From Guadua angustifolia (lineage: Eukaryota; Streptophyta; Magnoliopsida; Poales; Poaceae): a DNA stretch of 64,000 nucleotides. The notes below the pieces were generated by a model, which was not told the DNA's origin, ran no database searches, and saw only the letters and a list, made by a program, of their open reading frames with translations. The stretch is from positions 19,630,924 to 19,694,923 of the forward strand of contig CM070502.1 in NCBI GenBank assembly GCA_036346375.1, in the 5' to 3' direction. This document shows, in pieces, positions 23,591 through 35,796 of the stretch. The first letter of the stretch is position 1. Each line of letters opens with the position of its first letter. The translations under genes and the position numbers were made by a program.

Positions 23591-26500
23591 TTGAACGGCA
23601 ACAATTACTCCTCATGGAGAGAGAACTTGAACTTAGCCATGGCTATGGCTGAGATAGATTATGCCCTTCTCCATCCAAAGCTTGTGGCACCGGTTCTGGC
23701 AGAAGCTAGGACTCCGGAAGCTGCAAATAATGTTGCGGCAGAGTTGTCGTATAGTATTGAGAAGGGAAAGTGGGACAACTCAAATAGAAAATGCCTCATG
23801 GTGATCAAGGGCACCATTATTGAGTCCATAAGGGGAGCAATCCTAGACTGCTGATGATGCTACACAAGATTCAAGAAAATAAAAGAGCAGTTTACTGGAT
23901 CCACCAAGGCCTATGCAGGCACATTAATCAAGAAACTTGTCAATGACAAGTATGATGGATCTGAAATGCGAATGGACCGTGCATTAGAGAGCATATTCTC
24001 AAGATGACTAACATGGCTCACTCTCTCACGCCCTTTGATATGCCTTTAAAGAATGATTTCATAGTCCATCTTGTCTTGGTTTCATTACCAAAAGAATTTG
24101 AGACTTTTGTTGTAAATTACAACATTAGTGAAGAAAAGTGGTCTATTGAAAAGTGCATTGCTATGTGTGTCCAAGAAGAAGAAAGATTAAAGGCACAAAG
24201 GGCTGAAGAACTGAATCTGGTTAAGCATTCTCAAAAGAAAAAGAATTATTTCCAGATTCAGAATAAGCCAAATTTCAAGAAAGGTAATTATCAAAAGGGC
24301 AATTATCAGCAGAAAAGGTTCACTAATTTTGAGAAGGGTGAACACTCAAATGGAGGGCAAAACTCCAATGGAGGACATGGTTCCAGTGGACAGGGTCCTA
24401 GGCCTCCACCAGAGCATATAGACCCAGACACCTGCAGGCGCTGCTATCAGAAAGGGCACCGCATGAAGGATTGTGTTCTGTTCCTCAAGTGGCTGAACAA
24501 AAAAGGTAAAGATCAAGTTACATTCATAGATGAATCCTTGTATATAGATTCACCAACTAGTACTTGGTGGATAGATTCTGGTGCAACTGTTCATGTTGCT
24601 AATTCTATGCAGGGATTCCGTACGAGGAGGATCCTACAAAGAGGAGAAAGAGGAATTAGAGTGGCGAATGGAGTTGAAGCTGATGTGGAAGCCATTGGAG
24701 ATCTTCCCTTAGAATTGGATGGCGGCTTCATACTCCATTTGCGTGATGTTCTATTAGTGCCTTCTTTGAGAAGGAATTTGATTTCAGTGTCTTGCTTAGA
24801 TGATGAGAACATTCAGTGTCATTTTGGGAACGGAAAGTATGTAATAAAGTTTAATAATGTTGATGTTGGTCTTGCCATCCGACAAGACAAGCTTTATTTG
24901 CTATCCCATTATGATATTGTGAATGACATAAGTACCTCCTCAAGTGCAAAAGTATGCAATGTTACTACAAAGCGAAAGCGAATAGAAAGTGAATCGTCGT
25001 CGAAATTATGGCATTGTCGTTTAGGCCATATTTCGAGGGGGAGAATTGAACGATTAATCAAAGAAGAAATACTTCCTCCCTTAGACTTTTCAGACACAGA
25101 TCATTGCATAGATTGTATTAAAGGCAAGTATGTTAAACAAATAAAGAAAGGTGCCAAGCGTAGCACAGGAATCTTAGAAATAATCCACACGGACATTTGT
25201 GGTCCTTTTCCTGTAAAGACAGTGGATGGTTTTGATTCATTCATTACATTCACTGATGATTATTCTCGCTATGGCTACATTTATCCTATCAAAAAAAGAT
25301 CAGAAGCATTAGAAAAGTTTAAGATCTTTAAAGCTGAAGTAGAGAATCAACATGATTTAAAGATTAAAGTAGTAAGATCAGACCGTGGAGGGGAGTACTA
25401 CAGTAAACACACCCCTTATGGCCAAGTTCCAGGACCTTTTGCAAGGTACCTGCAGAAAAATGGCATAGTAGCCCAAGATTCTATGTCGGGCTAACCTCAA
25501 AGAAATGGAGTAGTGAAAGGCGAATCGCACATTAATGGACATGGTACGAAGTATGATAAGTTACTCCACTTTACCGGTTAGTCTATGGATGGAGGCATTA
25601 AAAACCGCTGCCCATATTCTTAATCGGGTCCCCAGTAAGTCGGTGTCTAAAACACCATATGAGTTATGGACTGGGAGGAAGCCATCACTAAACTATCTAC
25701 ATGTGTGGGGCTGTCCAGCTGAGGCAAAAGTATTCAACCCAAACATAGGAAAGTTAGATCCAAAGACAGTCAGTTGCCATTTCATTGGCTATCCCGAAGA
25801 TCAAAGGGTTATCGCTTTCTCTTGTCCGCATGCATACCAAGTTTATAGAAACAAGACACGTTGTGTTTATAGAGGATGATATGATCAGGGGGAGCATGGT
25901 ACCCTGAGAAATTAGCCTTGATGAGAAGCGGGTTTGTGCCCCAATTCCTATGATTCAAGAGCCTTTCTTCTCGATACTGTTGTTCTTTGCACCACCGGTT
26001 ACAAAGACTGCCGGTGATTCTCCGAGTGCAACAGTCGGTGTGCCAGAGGCACCTGATATGGAGCCCGAGGCCCCTGCTGTTGCCAGTAAGGAGCCTGAGC
26101 AGCCTCCTGTAGAGAGCAATGAACCTGCTCAAGAACCACTTAGAAGATCACAGAGAAACAGGAGATCAGCTATTCCAGCTGATTATGAAGTTTATGTCAG
26201 TGAAGACATAGAGATAGAGGGTGATCCCACCTCTTATGAGGAAGCGATGAGAAGTCCCAATTCATCGAAGTGGCTTGCTGCCATGCAAGATGAAATGAGA
26301 TCCATGAGTACAAACAAAGTCTGGGATTTAGAAGAAATTCCTAAAGGAGCCAAAACAGTAGGCTGTAAATGGGTCTACAAAACAAAACGTGACTCCAAAG
26401 GGAATGTTGAAAGGTTTAAAGCTAGACTTGTAGCAAAAGGCTTCACTCAGAGAGAAGGAATAGATTATACCGAAACCTTCTCGCCTGTTTCGACAAAGGA

Positions 26501-27793
26501 TTCTTTTAGAATCATTATGGCACTAGTTGCTCATTATGATTTAGAATTACATCAGATGGATGTTAAGACGGCATTCCTAAATAGGGATTTATATGAGAAT
26601 GTGTACATGGCTCAACCCAAAGGTTTTGTCATGAAAGGAAAAGAAAATATGGGATGTCGATTAAAGAAGTCCATTTATGGATTAAAACAAGCGTCTAGAC
26701 AGTGGTACATTAAGTTTGATGAAACCATAAGAAATTTTGGGTTCAAGGAGAATGAGGAGGACAACTGCATTTATGCAAAGTTTAGTAGAGGGAAGTATAT
26801 TTTCCTAGTTTTATATGTGGATGATATCCTATTAGCAAGCAGTGATAAAGATCTGCTGCTAGAGACAAAGAAGTTCTTGTCCTCAAAGTTTGATATGAAA
26901 GATCTTGGTGAAGCATCTTATGTATTAGGAATTGAGATACACTGAGATAGAAAAAGAGGGTGCTAGGGCTATCACAGAAGGCATACATAGAAAGTGTTTT
27001 GAAAAGATATAGTATGCATATGTGCAATGCCACGCCTGCTCCAATAGTCAAGGGCGATAAATTTGGGAATTTTCAGTGTCCAAAGAATAAGTACGAGATC
27101 GATCGAATGAAATCAGTCCCATATGCTTCAGCTATCGGAAGCATAATGTATGCTCAAATATGTACTCGCCCTGACTTAGCATTTACAACCGGGATGCTTG
27201 GCAGATATCAGATTAATCCAGGAGTTGATCACTGGAAAGCAGTAAAGAAAGTATTGTGGTATTTGCAAGGGACAAAGAGCCTCATGCTAACATATAGAAA
27301 GTCAAGTGCCCTAGAGATTGTGGGCTATGCAGATGCAGATTGGGCAGGGTGTAAAGACACTGGAAAGTCCACATCAGGATATGTGTTCACCCTCGCCGGA
27401 GGAGCTATATCGTGGAAAAGCTCAAAACAATCAGTCGTTGCAATGTCGACAATGCACGCTAAGTTTGTGGCATGTTATGAGGCAACCGGGCAGGCAATGT
27501 AGTTTAAAAAGTTTGTACCCGGGTTAAGAGTGGTAGACAGCATAGAAAGACCACTCAAATTATACTGCGACAACGAGCCAGCAGTATTTTACTCCCACAA
27601 CAACAAATCAAGTGGTGCTGCCAAACACATTGAGATTAAGTTTTATGTTGTGAAGGAGAAAATCCAGGATCAAACAACTGAACTTGAGCATATAAGCACA
27701 GAAGACATGTTAGCGGATCCGCTCACCAAAGGTCTTTCTCCCAACGTGTTTAAAAGGCACGTAGCCGGCATGGGTTTAAAAGAAAGACTATGA
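23591..27793 (+). pseudogene. Copia gag-pol polyprotein, frame-broken
   Basis: Gag starts around 23591 (…NNYSSWRENLNLAMAMAE…) and is interrupted near 23853. From 24004 one frame carries the rest of gag, a CCHC zinc knuckle (C-x2-C-x4-H-x4-C near 24435), protease with WWIDSGAT (about 24570) and the integrase HHCC and first catalytic Asp residues, stopping at 25494. Integrase resumes at 25535-25879. Reverse transcriptase runs 25950-26945 with YVDD near 26815. RNase H follows at 26960-27793, where the usual TEAEY block is altered to TMHAKF. At least four frame changes and several stops separate these pieces, so this copy cannot make its own proteins. Domain order (IN before RT) defines copia. 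Confidence 0.93.
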
Positions 27794-28021
27794 TTCTGGA
27801 TAATAGGGGTCATTCAAAGCAACCATCTCCCACAAAGACAAAGTTATTCTGCTTTGAAGTAGAGAGGTGTGCTATAGTCATTGAGTTCAAGAAGACGAAT
27901 CGATTGTAGACGCCTTGGTCTTGGTGCACCAATCTATGGAGGAGTGGGATGTTAAGTTAAAAGTATGAGATATAAAAGTTAATAGATCAAGATATAAAGT
28001 TTCAAAGTTAAGTTCGAGATC

Positions 28022-28032
28022 AAGGGGGAGAA
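28022..28032 (+). promoter_or_regulatory. Copia polypurine tract
   Basis: AAGGGGGAGAA directly abuts the right LTR, the position of the plus-strand primer. Confidence 0.85.
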
Positions 28033-28466
28033 TGTTGGGTTGATCTCGTACGGCTCGGTCAGAGACCAAGTCCGTACCCACATCCGCGCCCTGATCGGGG
28101 GCGCAACAACCTTTTTGGTTGCGGCCCCCTGTCACGCCCGCGCTATATAAAAGGAGGCACAAGGCCGGCACGCGAACCAACGTTCGTCGTTGCTCCCTGT
28201 GCCGCACATACCACGAGATCCGATCTAACCCTAGCGCGGTGAAGTGACGAGAAGGCCGTCGCCATCTTCATCCTCTTCTTCCCCTCCGACTACCAGGAAG
28301 TTCGCGGACGAGAGCAGAAGGGAGTCGCCGCCATCCGGATCGTGTTCTTCATCCTCTCCGTGCGAGCGCGATGGCTTCGTCAAGCAATACAAACTCCGAA
28401 GGTATTTAACCATAAGTCCCTCTTCTAGGTGTTGGTTCTAGGCGCTAAGATCCGCAAAGTCTATCA
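28033..28466 (+). repeat. Copia right LTR
   Basis: 434 bp, TGTTGGG…TATCA, about 98% identical to the left LTR by eye (about nine substitutions, no indel). Confidence 0.93.
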
Positions 28467-28471
28467 GGGAG

Positions 28472-29510
28472 GACCAGGCTTATAGGGGAAGACGAACTGA
28501 GAAATCACAAGGAATCGGAAGACTAACATAGGTCTAATCGAGATGGACTGAGCAACCAAGGCACAGGGGAAATCGGGAGGGACCGAGAAATCACAAGGAA
28601 CCGATCGGGGAACGACGTCTTGCCGACATGAAATGGATGAGGGACGACGGGCCACCAAGAGGAAACGGGCAAAGGACGACGGGCCAAGAAGGCCTCACGC
28701 CAACGAAGCGCTGGAGGCGACGACCAGCGCACTGGAAGGCACGGCAACACCGAAGAAGAAGAAGAACAGTGCGTACCTAACAAGTGGAGGATACGAGAGA
28801 AGATGGTGGAGCGCGTGAGGAAGGAAGGGCCGGGCCGGAAGAACACACCGGCGAGACGCACGAGAGAAGGGGAGGTGCACCTGACAGGAACAATGGAAGA
28901 AATGAACTGGACAGTTGAATGAGGAAGAAAGCCAGTAGAGTCGGCAGCAACTGGAATTCGTCGATGGCTTCACTCAAGGAGAATCTGTGGCTGAGATTTC
29001 CGGATACAGTTTGAAGAAGATCGGACCGTGGTCTGACCTCTACAGTAATTACCGACAACAGTTAAACCAGTGTTTACCATTTTACTTTTGTCGTTAATCC
29101 TTTACAACGCTAAGCTGTAATCTGGCTGTATGGCTGATGTAAAACTCTGGGTTGTAACTCTGGAGATGGGGAAGGAAGGAAACAGAATTGAGATTCCATT
29201 TCGCTAGATAGTTTGTTAGAAAGCTTATCTTCTTACCCCTTCCTTTCTGTGCTTGTTCCTCATATTTCCAGATTAAATCTTGTGTTTTATCAGTTAGTAT
29301 CCTGTCTGGAGGTTGAATCCGTATCGTATTCGGGTTGTAGATATCGGGTCCTGACAGCACCGGCAGGAACGGCGTCTTAGAAAAAGGACCGGCGGAGCAC
29401 GCGAGGCAAGCATGTCGGCACAGGTGTGTGGAAAGGGCCAAGGGATTTGATGGCGCTTTACGGATCGGTCCTCAGGGTCAGGGACGTGTGAACAGTAGAT
29501 CGACATCGAC
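28472..29510. other. No gene recognised; possible LTR-like piece
   Basis: The 600 bp after the copia element are purine-rich with no known protein. From about 29070 to 29356 the sequence has the look of an LTR (TGTTTACC … CCTGACA) but no matching flank duplication or partner copy is visible, so it is not called. Confidence 0.35.
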
Positions 29511-29513
29511 TAA

Positions 29514-29818
29514 GGGTTTATTTGGCAGAGCTCCAGATCCTGATTCTTTAGTTATAGCTTCTGATTCTCTATAGAATCGATTCTTTGGTAGAAATGATTC
29601 CTGTCTGAGAAATAGTTATGAACTTGGTAGGGAGGTTCATAACTCGGAGTTATGAATCAAGTGAGGAACAGGTTTTTTTTTGCTCTCAGGCTGCAAGTCA
29701 AAAAATATGAATCACTTCCTCGAATTCCTATGTGAAGCTGGTTGATTTTTTCTTATTTGGTAGAGCTCCTCAGCTTCTCATAAAAAAGTTGAAGCTGGGA
29801 GCTCTACCAAACGCACCC
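29514..29818. mobile_element. Tourist-like MITE, 305 bp
   Basis: Inverted ends GGGTttaTTTGGcAGAGCTCC and (minus strand) GGGTgcgTTTGGtAGAGCTCC are flanked by TAA at 29511-29513 and 29819-29821. It is non-coding and fits PIF/Harbinger-derived Tourist MITEs. Confidence 0.8.
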
Positions 29819-30313
29819 TAAAGAGATGGACGGTGTCGAAAATTCAGGTGATATGGTCTAGCCAAATGAGCGGAGATCTCTACCGCTACTCACAGGCACA
29901 GAGAAGAGAAGGGGACGGTCGGACGGATACAGGGTTCGAGTTCACAACTCCATAAACAAGTCATACTTTACAAATCGCACGTAAAAATAACAGTACTTCT
30001 TTAATGGTATTTCCAAATTCTCCATATACATACATACAGCAAGTTGAAAAGGAAAGGTACACTTGTAGAAATACAGCAAGCAAACATGGCGGACTCCGGG
30101 GTACATCGCTATATAAACGAGCGGAGACCATACGCATGAGTGATAATAATGCAGCAGAATCCACAAGCCGAAGAGTAGCAGCAGCTGATGCGAAGACTGG
30201 AACTGAGGAAGCGAACGTTCGAACAAGAGCATGTGCTGGAGGCGGCCTTGCTGCACGTAAATCTACACTTCAGTGCCCCCTCGTCGCGCGTCCGGCCGGA
30301 CTGGCGCGCGGGC

Positions 30314-30424
30314 CTAGGCGCTGCTCCGGTAGGACCTGGCCTTGGCGGCGCTGGCCCTCAGCACGTACTGGTGGTAGGCGGCGGCGATGGCGGCGCCGAT
30401 CAGTGGCCCCACCCAGAAGATCCA
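30314..30424 (-). pseudogene. PIP aquaporin, last exon only
   Basis: After a good acceptor (ctctgtgcag) the exon codes WIFWVGPLIGAAIAAAYHQY and continues VLRASAAKARSYRSSA to a TAG at 30314-30316, 36 residues in all. This is the C-terminus of a plasma-membrane intrinsic protein (PIP2-like), the water-channel family. The position of the intron just before Trp-Ile-Phe-Trp fits PIP genes. The sequence below 30314 to about 29940 is plausible 3' UTR. No upstream exon (NPA loops, GINPARSLG) is seen on the minus strand at higher coordinates, where CACTA DNA starts within about 320 bp. The exon is therefore an isolated gene fragment, left behind or captured. Confidence 0.75.
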
Positions 30425-30743
30425 CTGCACAGAGCAGACGACATGGTAAACGATGCCATCCATCTCTTTGTTCTTGCACTTGGCACGCAGTAGCGCACCT
30501 CACTATCGACGTTTGCGTAATGTAGGATATCGTAGGCAACTTTTATTAGTTATCTTCTCATGATTTGATTAGTTATGGTTGGAAGAAGCATAGTTAAATG
30601 ATTGATCGTGCCATGGTGTACAACAAGAGGCAGGAGCAAATATGGGCTTCTTTTAGGTGGCTGTAAGGTAGGAGAGAGCGGAAAGGGATTGGATTATATA
30701 TTGCGTCGAGTGAATGCATATGTCATGCATAGGCTGAACAAGT

Positions 30744-31330
30744 ACAGTAAGGAACCGCCTTGGGAAACTGCGATCTTTACACAGGCGGTTTTTTTACGAA
30801 GCCGCAAGCGAAAAGCGCAGTTTCCACAGGCGGTATGTTAAGCAAGCCGCCTTAGTTAATTATATTGACGGCCTAATTAATTAACGAACCCCCTGTGGTG
30901 ATGTTCAAGTCTTTAAAGGCGTAGTTCTTAAACAAACCGCCTGTCCAAATTTTGTAAATGCTTGTCTGCAAATTTTGTGACGAAGGAGATGCCGGTATGC
31001 ATTTTCATGTACGTACCGGAGCATCCTTTGTTCTACAATACCTGCAAAACACAGAAATCCAACGTCCAGACAATACTCCGGTATGAGTTTGTATTGACGT
31101 ACCGGATCATCCGTTATGTTGCAACAGCGGCACTACACAGAGAAATCCAACGTCCAGAAAATACTCCGGTATGGTTCTTTTGGCCATTGACGGATCATCC
31201 GGAAGTGCTGTTTTGCTTGATCGTTATTATTTTCCTGCAGGCCGTTGTCTTAGGGAGCCGCCTGTGGAAACTTCGCTTTAAAGCTCCAAACAGATCGTTC
31301 TCTGCGGTAGTTCCAGGCGGCCCCAAAATT
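30744..31330. repeat. CACTA subterminal repeat block A
   Basis: Copies of ACCGCCTGTGGAAA-type words occur in both orientations (about 30745-30850 and 31255-31320). CCGGATCATCC/CCGGTATG-type words lie at about 31015, 31101 and 31191. The same two motifs recur in blocks B, C and D. Clustered short repeats in both orientations are typical of CACTA ends, where they bind the element's own DNA-binding protein. No terminal CACTA inverted repeat could be fixed. Confidence 0.6.
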
Positions 31331-31853
31331 GTGAAAACAAGGGGGGGCTAGGTTTTGAACTTGAAATCCTTGGAATAGTTAGCTCTCTAAGGTAAGAGCA
31401 TCTCATTCATGACATTTGTAGAGGTTTATATCTTGTGGAAAGGAAGATGTAGTGTAGATAGAATGTGCATGGGAGAGGGGTTGAAGTGGAAAAATTAGTC
31501 CAACGACACTCAATTCGTTGACTTTTAGTGATGTGTCTATGACATGTAGGTCCATCTGAGTGTATGATAGTGGGCCATGGTGTCATAAAGTGAATCACGA
31601 ATTTTAAAGAGTGTCAGTGGCGCCAATCTCCCGGGTTGAAGCCCTCACCTTCTAGATCTATAGACAGATCTTGTATCCCTCCCTCACTGTAGAGGGAGAG
31701 AACAGTCCCCCTCTCTAGATCTAGAGGGAGAGGACCTTACATTCTTTCGTGATTTTAATAAAATCATTTTATAGTATTTAACTTAGGGTTCTCTTGTTAA
31801 AGTTTTATCTAAATAATTGACATTTCGATCTGATTTTCTGTTTCAGCTTCAAG
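31331..31853. other. Presumed 5' leader or intron of the TNP2 gene
   Basis: No protein is recognised. It ends in a polypyrimidine stretch and CAG just before the ATG at 31854. Contains a palindromic 'ctagatct' stretch near 31660-31720. Confidence 0.35.
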
Positions 31854-31897
31854 ATGGAAAGGGCATGGATGTACAATGCCCCAAGAAATAAGGGTGT
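31854..31897 (+). pseudogene. TNP2 transposase, N-terminal piece
   Basis: ATG at 31854 opens MERAWMYNAPRNKG, the start of the transposase-associated domain (compare the family's M-D-R-S-W-M). The frame is cut by the gypsy-type LTR element and resumes on its far side at 35797 as VFLKELKLLLKPPYD, with a GTGT duplication at the junction. Confidence 0.7.
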
Positions 31898-32396
31898 TGT
31901 GGAGTATATGGACCCCGGGTATCTGCATGGCAGGCCGTGAGGACCACCCAAGGGGGGATAGGCCAAGCCGACTGCATGAAGATGGGTATTGCCCAAGAGG
32001 CAGGTTGCCATGCGCAGCAAGGAAACCCAGAAGATAGAAACCGACCCTGCTTAGGAGGATACAATTGTAATTCTATCCGTTATCATATTAAACGGATTAG
32101 GAAAGAGATATAATCTCCACCTTGTAACCGATTAGGACTCTCCTTTGTAACCGCCCTCCTCCGCTATATAAAGGGGGGTGGGGGAGAAGGAGAGGGGATG
32201 GGGCATCTCAAGAACAAGACAGAACATCTCATCGGCAATCAGCTAGCCACATATAATTCCAGAGCACAGGACTAGGGTATTATCTCCACCGTGAGAGCCC
32301 GAACTCAGATACATCGGGTGTTCTTGTGCTACCATCGAAGTTTGGGTCCAGCCAGCGTAGCCCCTTTTTCATTATTGTCGGTAACAAACCTTGACA
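31898..32396 (+). repeat. Gypsy-type left LTR
   Basis: 499 bp direct repeat partner of 35306-35792, TG…CA bounded. Confidence 0.85.
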
Positions 32397-33919
32397 GCTT
32401 GGCGCGCCTGTAGGGGTCTGCGCTTAGGATAAATCTCAAGAAGCTCGATGGCGATCTCCGACGATTTTGGTGGTATGGCCGGAGCCTCGGTCGTTTTGTT
32501 GGTCCGCTATTGTCTTTGGCGGCCCGTGAAGAAAAAGAAAAGGAGACGAGGTCTCATCGTCAAGATTCTCCGTGAGGCGGCGCAGATCCGATCTCGACGG
32601 GCCGCATTGTTTCCGCTACCGATTTGGTTGTGCCTCGCACCTCTGCTGGCCGGAGGTTTTTCATACGCTTGGCGATAGGAGTTTTGAACGCCCCGCCAAG
32701 ACTTTTTCTCCCTAGTGCGTGGCTGGCCTTCCTCGACGTCTCCGCCATGCATGCATGGTCGGGTTCTTGTACTCTTGTGTCTGCATGCATGCGTTAGTGC
32801 GAAGATTCTCGCATTAGGGCGACCTTAATTATTGTGTCTTCTAGCTCCCGGCGGCCGGATTTTGCGTGCATGCATTAGTGCGAAAGATTTTTGCAGATCA
32901 AAATTAATTCGATCTGTTCTTCTTTGCTTCCTTTTTCCGCTTTGCGTTTTGGCCGGTTCTTCCGCGAGACGGCGGTGGCTCGTGACGCCGTGCACCGTCA
33001 AGGTGCAACTCGACCATGACCGCTCAAACTACCACTACCGCTCGCTTCTTTCGTGCTTGAGGAGCGCTTCACGATCACCACGGTGATCGACGCCGAGACC
33101 TCGACCGCCCGCCGCGGATTTATCGAGCCGCCACGCCGCCGCTGAAGGCATCGACGCCGCTTACTTGGAGGCTTCCACCGACGACGCCCTATTTGGCGAT
33201 GCCTGGCCGCACAGTCCACGGCTCACGTTGCTGGCTGCTGCTGCGGTGGAATCGCGGTACGGATCGACGGTGAGGAGGTGGAGGGTCGTAAGGTAGCAGG
33301 CTGTCGTCGCTGCTGGACGCTCGGCGTGGTTCACCGAGGCACCGGTGCACCTCAAGGCATCAAAAAGCGAAGCCCGCCATCGCGAGGTTCAGCGGATGGG
33401 GAGAACCTCATTGATCATCCGCAACAATTGATTGTCGCTACCTTGGTACTACTCGGATAATTGTTCGCGGCTCGTCAATAAACAAAAGGAAGGTCCCATT
33501 GCCGCTACGAAGAAAACAGAAATTCAAAGATTTGTCACAGAAGCACACATCATGCTGTACCCCAAGTCCGATTAGGATCGGCCATCCGACCACTCGGAAC
33601 CAAGCCAAAATCAGTCGACGAGCTAACAGCTAAGTCTTTCTAATATTTAAATTATGCATTCAAATATGCGTTTTAATTTTTATATATATATCCGAGTGGT
33701 TTAAAATTATTCGGATCACTCGGGTAATTTTTGCAAAAGATACTACTAAAATTTCTTCCCGATTATTGTTTCAGAAATTATTTTGGTGTCAGATTAAGCC
33801 CGACACATATAATGCATGGAAGCACTAAACTGGCGCCCCTCCGATCGATTCGCCGACATTAAACTCGGGGTTGTACCGCCACCTTCCGCTTTTGCAAGCT
33901 GGCTACAACAACTCAGAGC

Positions 33920-34390
33920 GCCACCTCAAGACGACCAAGAGTTTACGCCGCGCTTCGAAGCGCCAACCCGGCACGACGCTAAGAGTTTACGCCGCGCTTC
34001 GAAGCGCTAATTCGCAGACGCCACGAGCCACGAGCCACGCCGCTTCGAAGCGCCAACCTGCACGGCCACGAGCCACGCCTGCTTCGAAGCGCCAACCTAA
34101 GACGGCCACGAGCCACGCCGCGCCCGAAGCGCCAACCTCGGTGACGGCCACGAGCCACGCCGCGCCCGAAGCGCCAACTCTAAGACGCTAAGAGTTTACG
34201 CCGCGCGCGAAGCGCCAACTTCGCACGACGCCATGAGCTACGCCGCGCATTTAGCGCCATACTGCTGACGGCCACGAGCCACGCCGCGCTTCTGGCGCCA
34301 ACTTCAAGACGCCACGAGCCTACGTGCATACCGAAGCGCCACCTTCTACCGCTCAAGCAAGCCTATGCTGCGCCACGAGCAAGGGCGACA
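33920..34390. repeat. Minisatellite inside the gypsy-type element
   Basis: 'cacgagccacgccgcg' and 'cgaagcgccaac' alternate roughly every 40-60 bp, about ten times with variation. Open frames here reflect the repeat and not a known protein. Confidence 0.7.
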
Positions 34391-34429
34391 CGATCGTCAA
34401 CAACACATGGAGCATAAAGCGGCTAAGTC

Positions 34430-34680
34430 TTTGTTTACTCAAATTATGTCATTATAAAATTATTGGCTTTCTTGATTTGCTACTTAGTTGATTCTCAACT
34501 AAGCAAAGAAGTCGGGGGCTATTCTAATAGTGTTGCGATGCTAACACTCTTTTGGGTCGTTTATTGTTTCCTACATTAAGAAATATTGTTCGCTTATGCA
34601 TTTTCCTTCTGATTTGCTACTTAGTTGATTCTCAACTAGCAAAGAAGTCGGGGCTACACCTAATAGTGTGCGATGCGCAC
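34430..34680. repeat. Internal duplication with polypurine-like ends
   Basis: 'tgctacttagttgattctca' followed by 'gcaaagaagtcgggg' occurs near 34477 and again near 34615. Each is followed by 'ctaatagtgt/g'. It resembles the tract preceding the right LTR. Confidence 0.55.
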
Positions 34681-35305
34681 ATCTATTCTCGAAAGGCCGA
34701 TTCCGAGTTGTGAAGCTCGACCCCATGAACGGCGAACTTTAGTCACCCAAAATGCGTGTTCGGGAAAGAGGGCTATGAGCCGACTCCGACGCCGGGGCTA
34801 GACTAGTCGGCAGAGTGCTTAAACAAAAAGAGTCAAACCACTTGATGAATTCAAAATCAATAAGGAAAAGGAGTAAAAACTCTAAAATTATACATAAACC
34901 AGTCGGACACCACATCCGAGTGAATGGTTTTTACATTGCCTAAGTTCTGCATATACATGATTTCAGGGCTACTACATCAGCAACTTCGGCGACGAATGAA
35001 TTTAAAGGAAGCGGCGCTGAATTTCGCCTTGAGCGGGAAAAGCGTTTTGACTTCTGTACATCGTTTGGAATACGGTATACCCCATGAGGAGCCACCAACT
35101 GTACGCCGCAACAGTCAGATATAATTCAACGCGTGGAGCTCTATTGAGTCCTTCACGATCTCTTTGTCTACAATGGGCACTCGACTGGAAAGGAAAACAA
35201 GTCGGGAAACTACATCAAGAACTGGAAGCACTCGGCATGAAGCTTGACTCAGTTGAGCTGCGACCAGGAAGGCGGCAATTCGATCGCAAAGCACTCGGGG
35301 GCTAC

Positions 35306-35792
35306 TGTGGAGTATATGGACCCCGGGTATCTGCATGGCAGGCCGTGAGGACCACCCAAGGGGGGATAGGCCAAGCCGACTGCATGAAGATGGGTATTGC
35401 CCAAGAGGCAGGTTGCCATGCACAGCAAGGAAACCCAGAAGATAGAAACCGACCCTGCTTAGGGAGGATACAATTGTAATTCTATCCGTTATCATATTAA
35501 ACGGATTAGGAAAGAGATATAATCTCCACCTTGTAACCGATTAGGACTCTCCTTTGTAACCGCCTCCTCCGCTATATAAAGGGGGGAGGGAGAGAAGACG
35601 GGCATCTCAAGAACAAGACAGTAACATCTCATCGACAATCGCCTAGCCACATATAATTCGAGAGCAGGACTAGGGTATTATCTCCACCGTGAGAGCCCGA
35701 ACTCAGATACATCGGGTGTTCTTGTGCTACCATCGAAGTTTGGGTCCAGTAGCGTAGCCCCTTTTCATTATTGTCGGTAACAAACCTCGGCA
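35306..35792 (+). repeat. Gypsy-type right LTR
   Basis: 487 bp, TGTGGAG…CA, with several indels relative to the left LTR near its promoter and R region. Confidence 0.85.
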
Positions 35793-35796
35793 GTGT

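Larger units (their letters stand above)
22027..28471 (+). mobile_element. Ty1/copia LTR retrotransposon, full length
   Basis: The element proper spans 22032-28466 (6435 bp) with a perfect 5-bp target duplication GGGAG at 22027-22031 and 28467-28471. It has 434-bp LTRs on both sides, a primer-binding site for initiator-Met tRNA right after the left LTR, a polypurine tract before the right LTR and a gag-pol in copia order (integrase before reverse transcriptase). About nine LTR mismatches were counted by eye (about 2%), mostly transitions, so the insertion is young on an evolutionary scale. The polyprotein is nevertheless broken in several places. Confidence 0.95.
31898..35792 (+). mobile_element. 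Non-autonomous gypsy-type LTR retrotransposon
   Basis: LTRs at 31898-32396 (499 bp) and 35306-35792 (487 bp) are about 95% identical by eye, both starting TGTGGAGTATATGG and ending in CA. A TATA-like CTATATAAAGG lies in each. Just inside the left LTR is TTGGCGCGCCTGTAGGGG, resembling the start of grass Tat-lineage gypsy elements. Just inside the right LTR is a polypurine-like CTCGGGGGCTAC. The 2.9-kb interior has no gag or pol that I recognise. The flanks share GTGT (31894-31897 and 35793-35796). A fifth matching base is not visible, so the duplication is imperfect. Confidence 0.85.

Noticed and set aside
29070..29356. Possible solo LTR (TGTTTACC … CCTGACA)
   Set aside because: No matching 5-bp flank duplication (ACCAG versus GCACC) and no partner copy in the window.
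30497..30507. CACTATCGACG as the terminal inverted repeat of the CACTA element
   Set aside because: No matching inverted end with a 3-bp duplication was found downstream.
34924..35124. Frames near the right end of the gypsy-type element as gag remnants
   Set aside because: No gag or zinc-knuckle motif could be recognised; left as non-coding interior.
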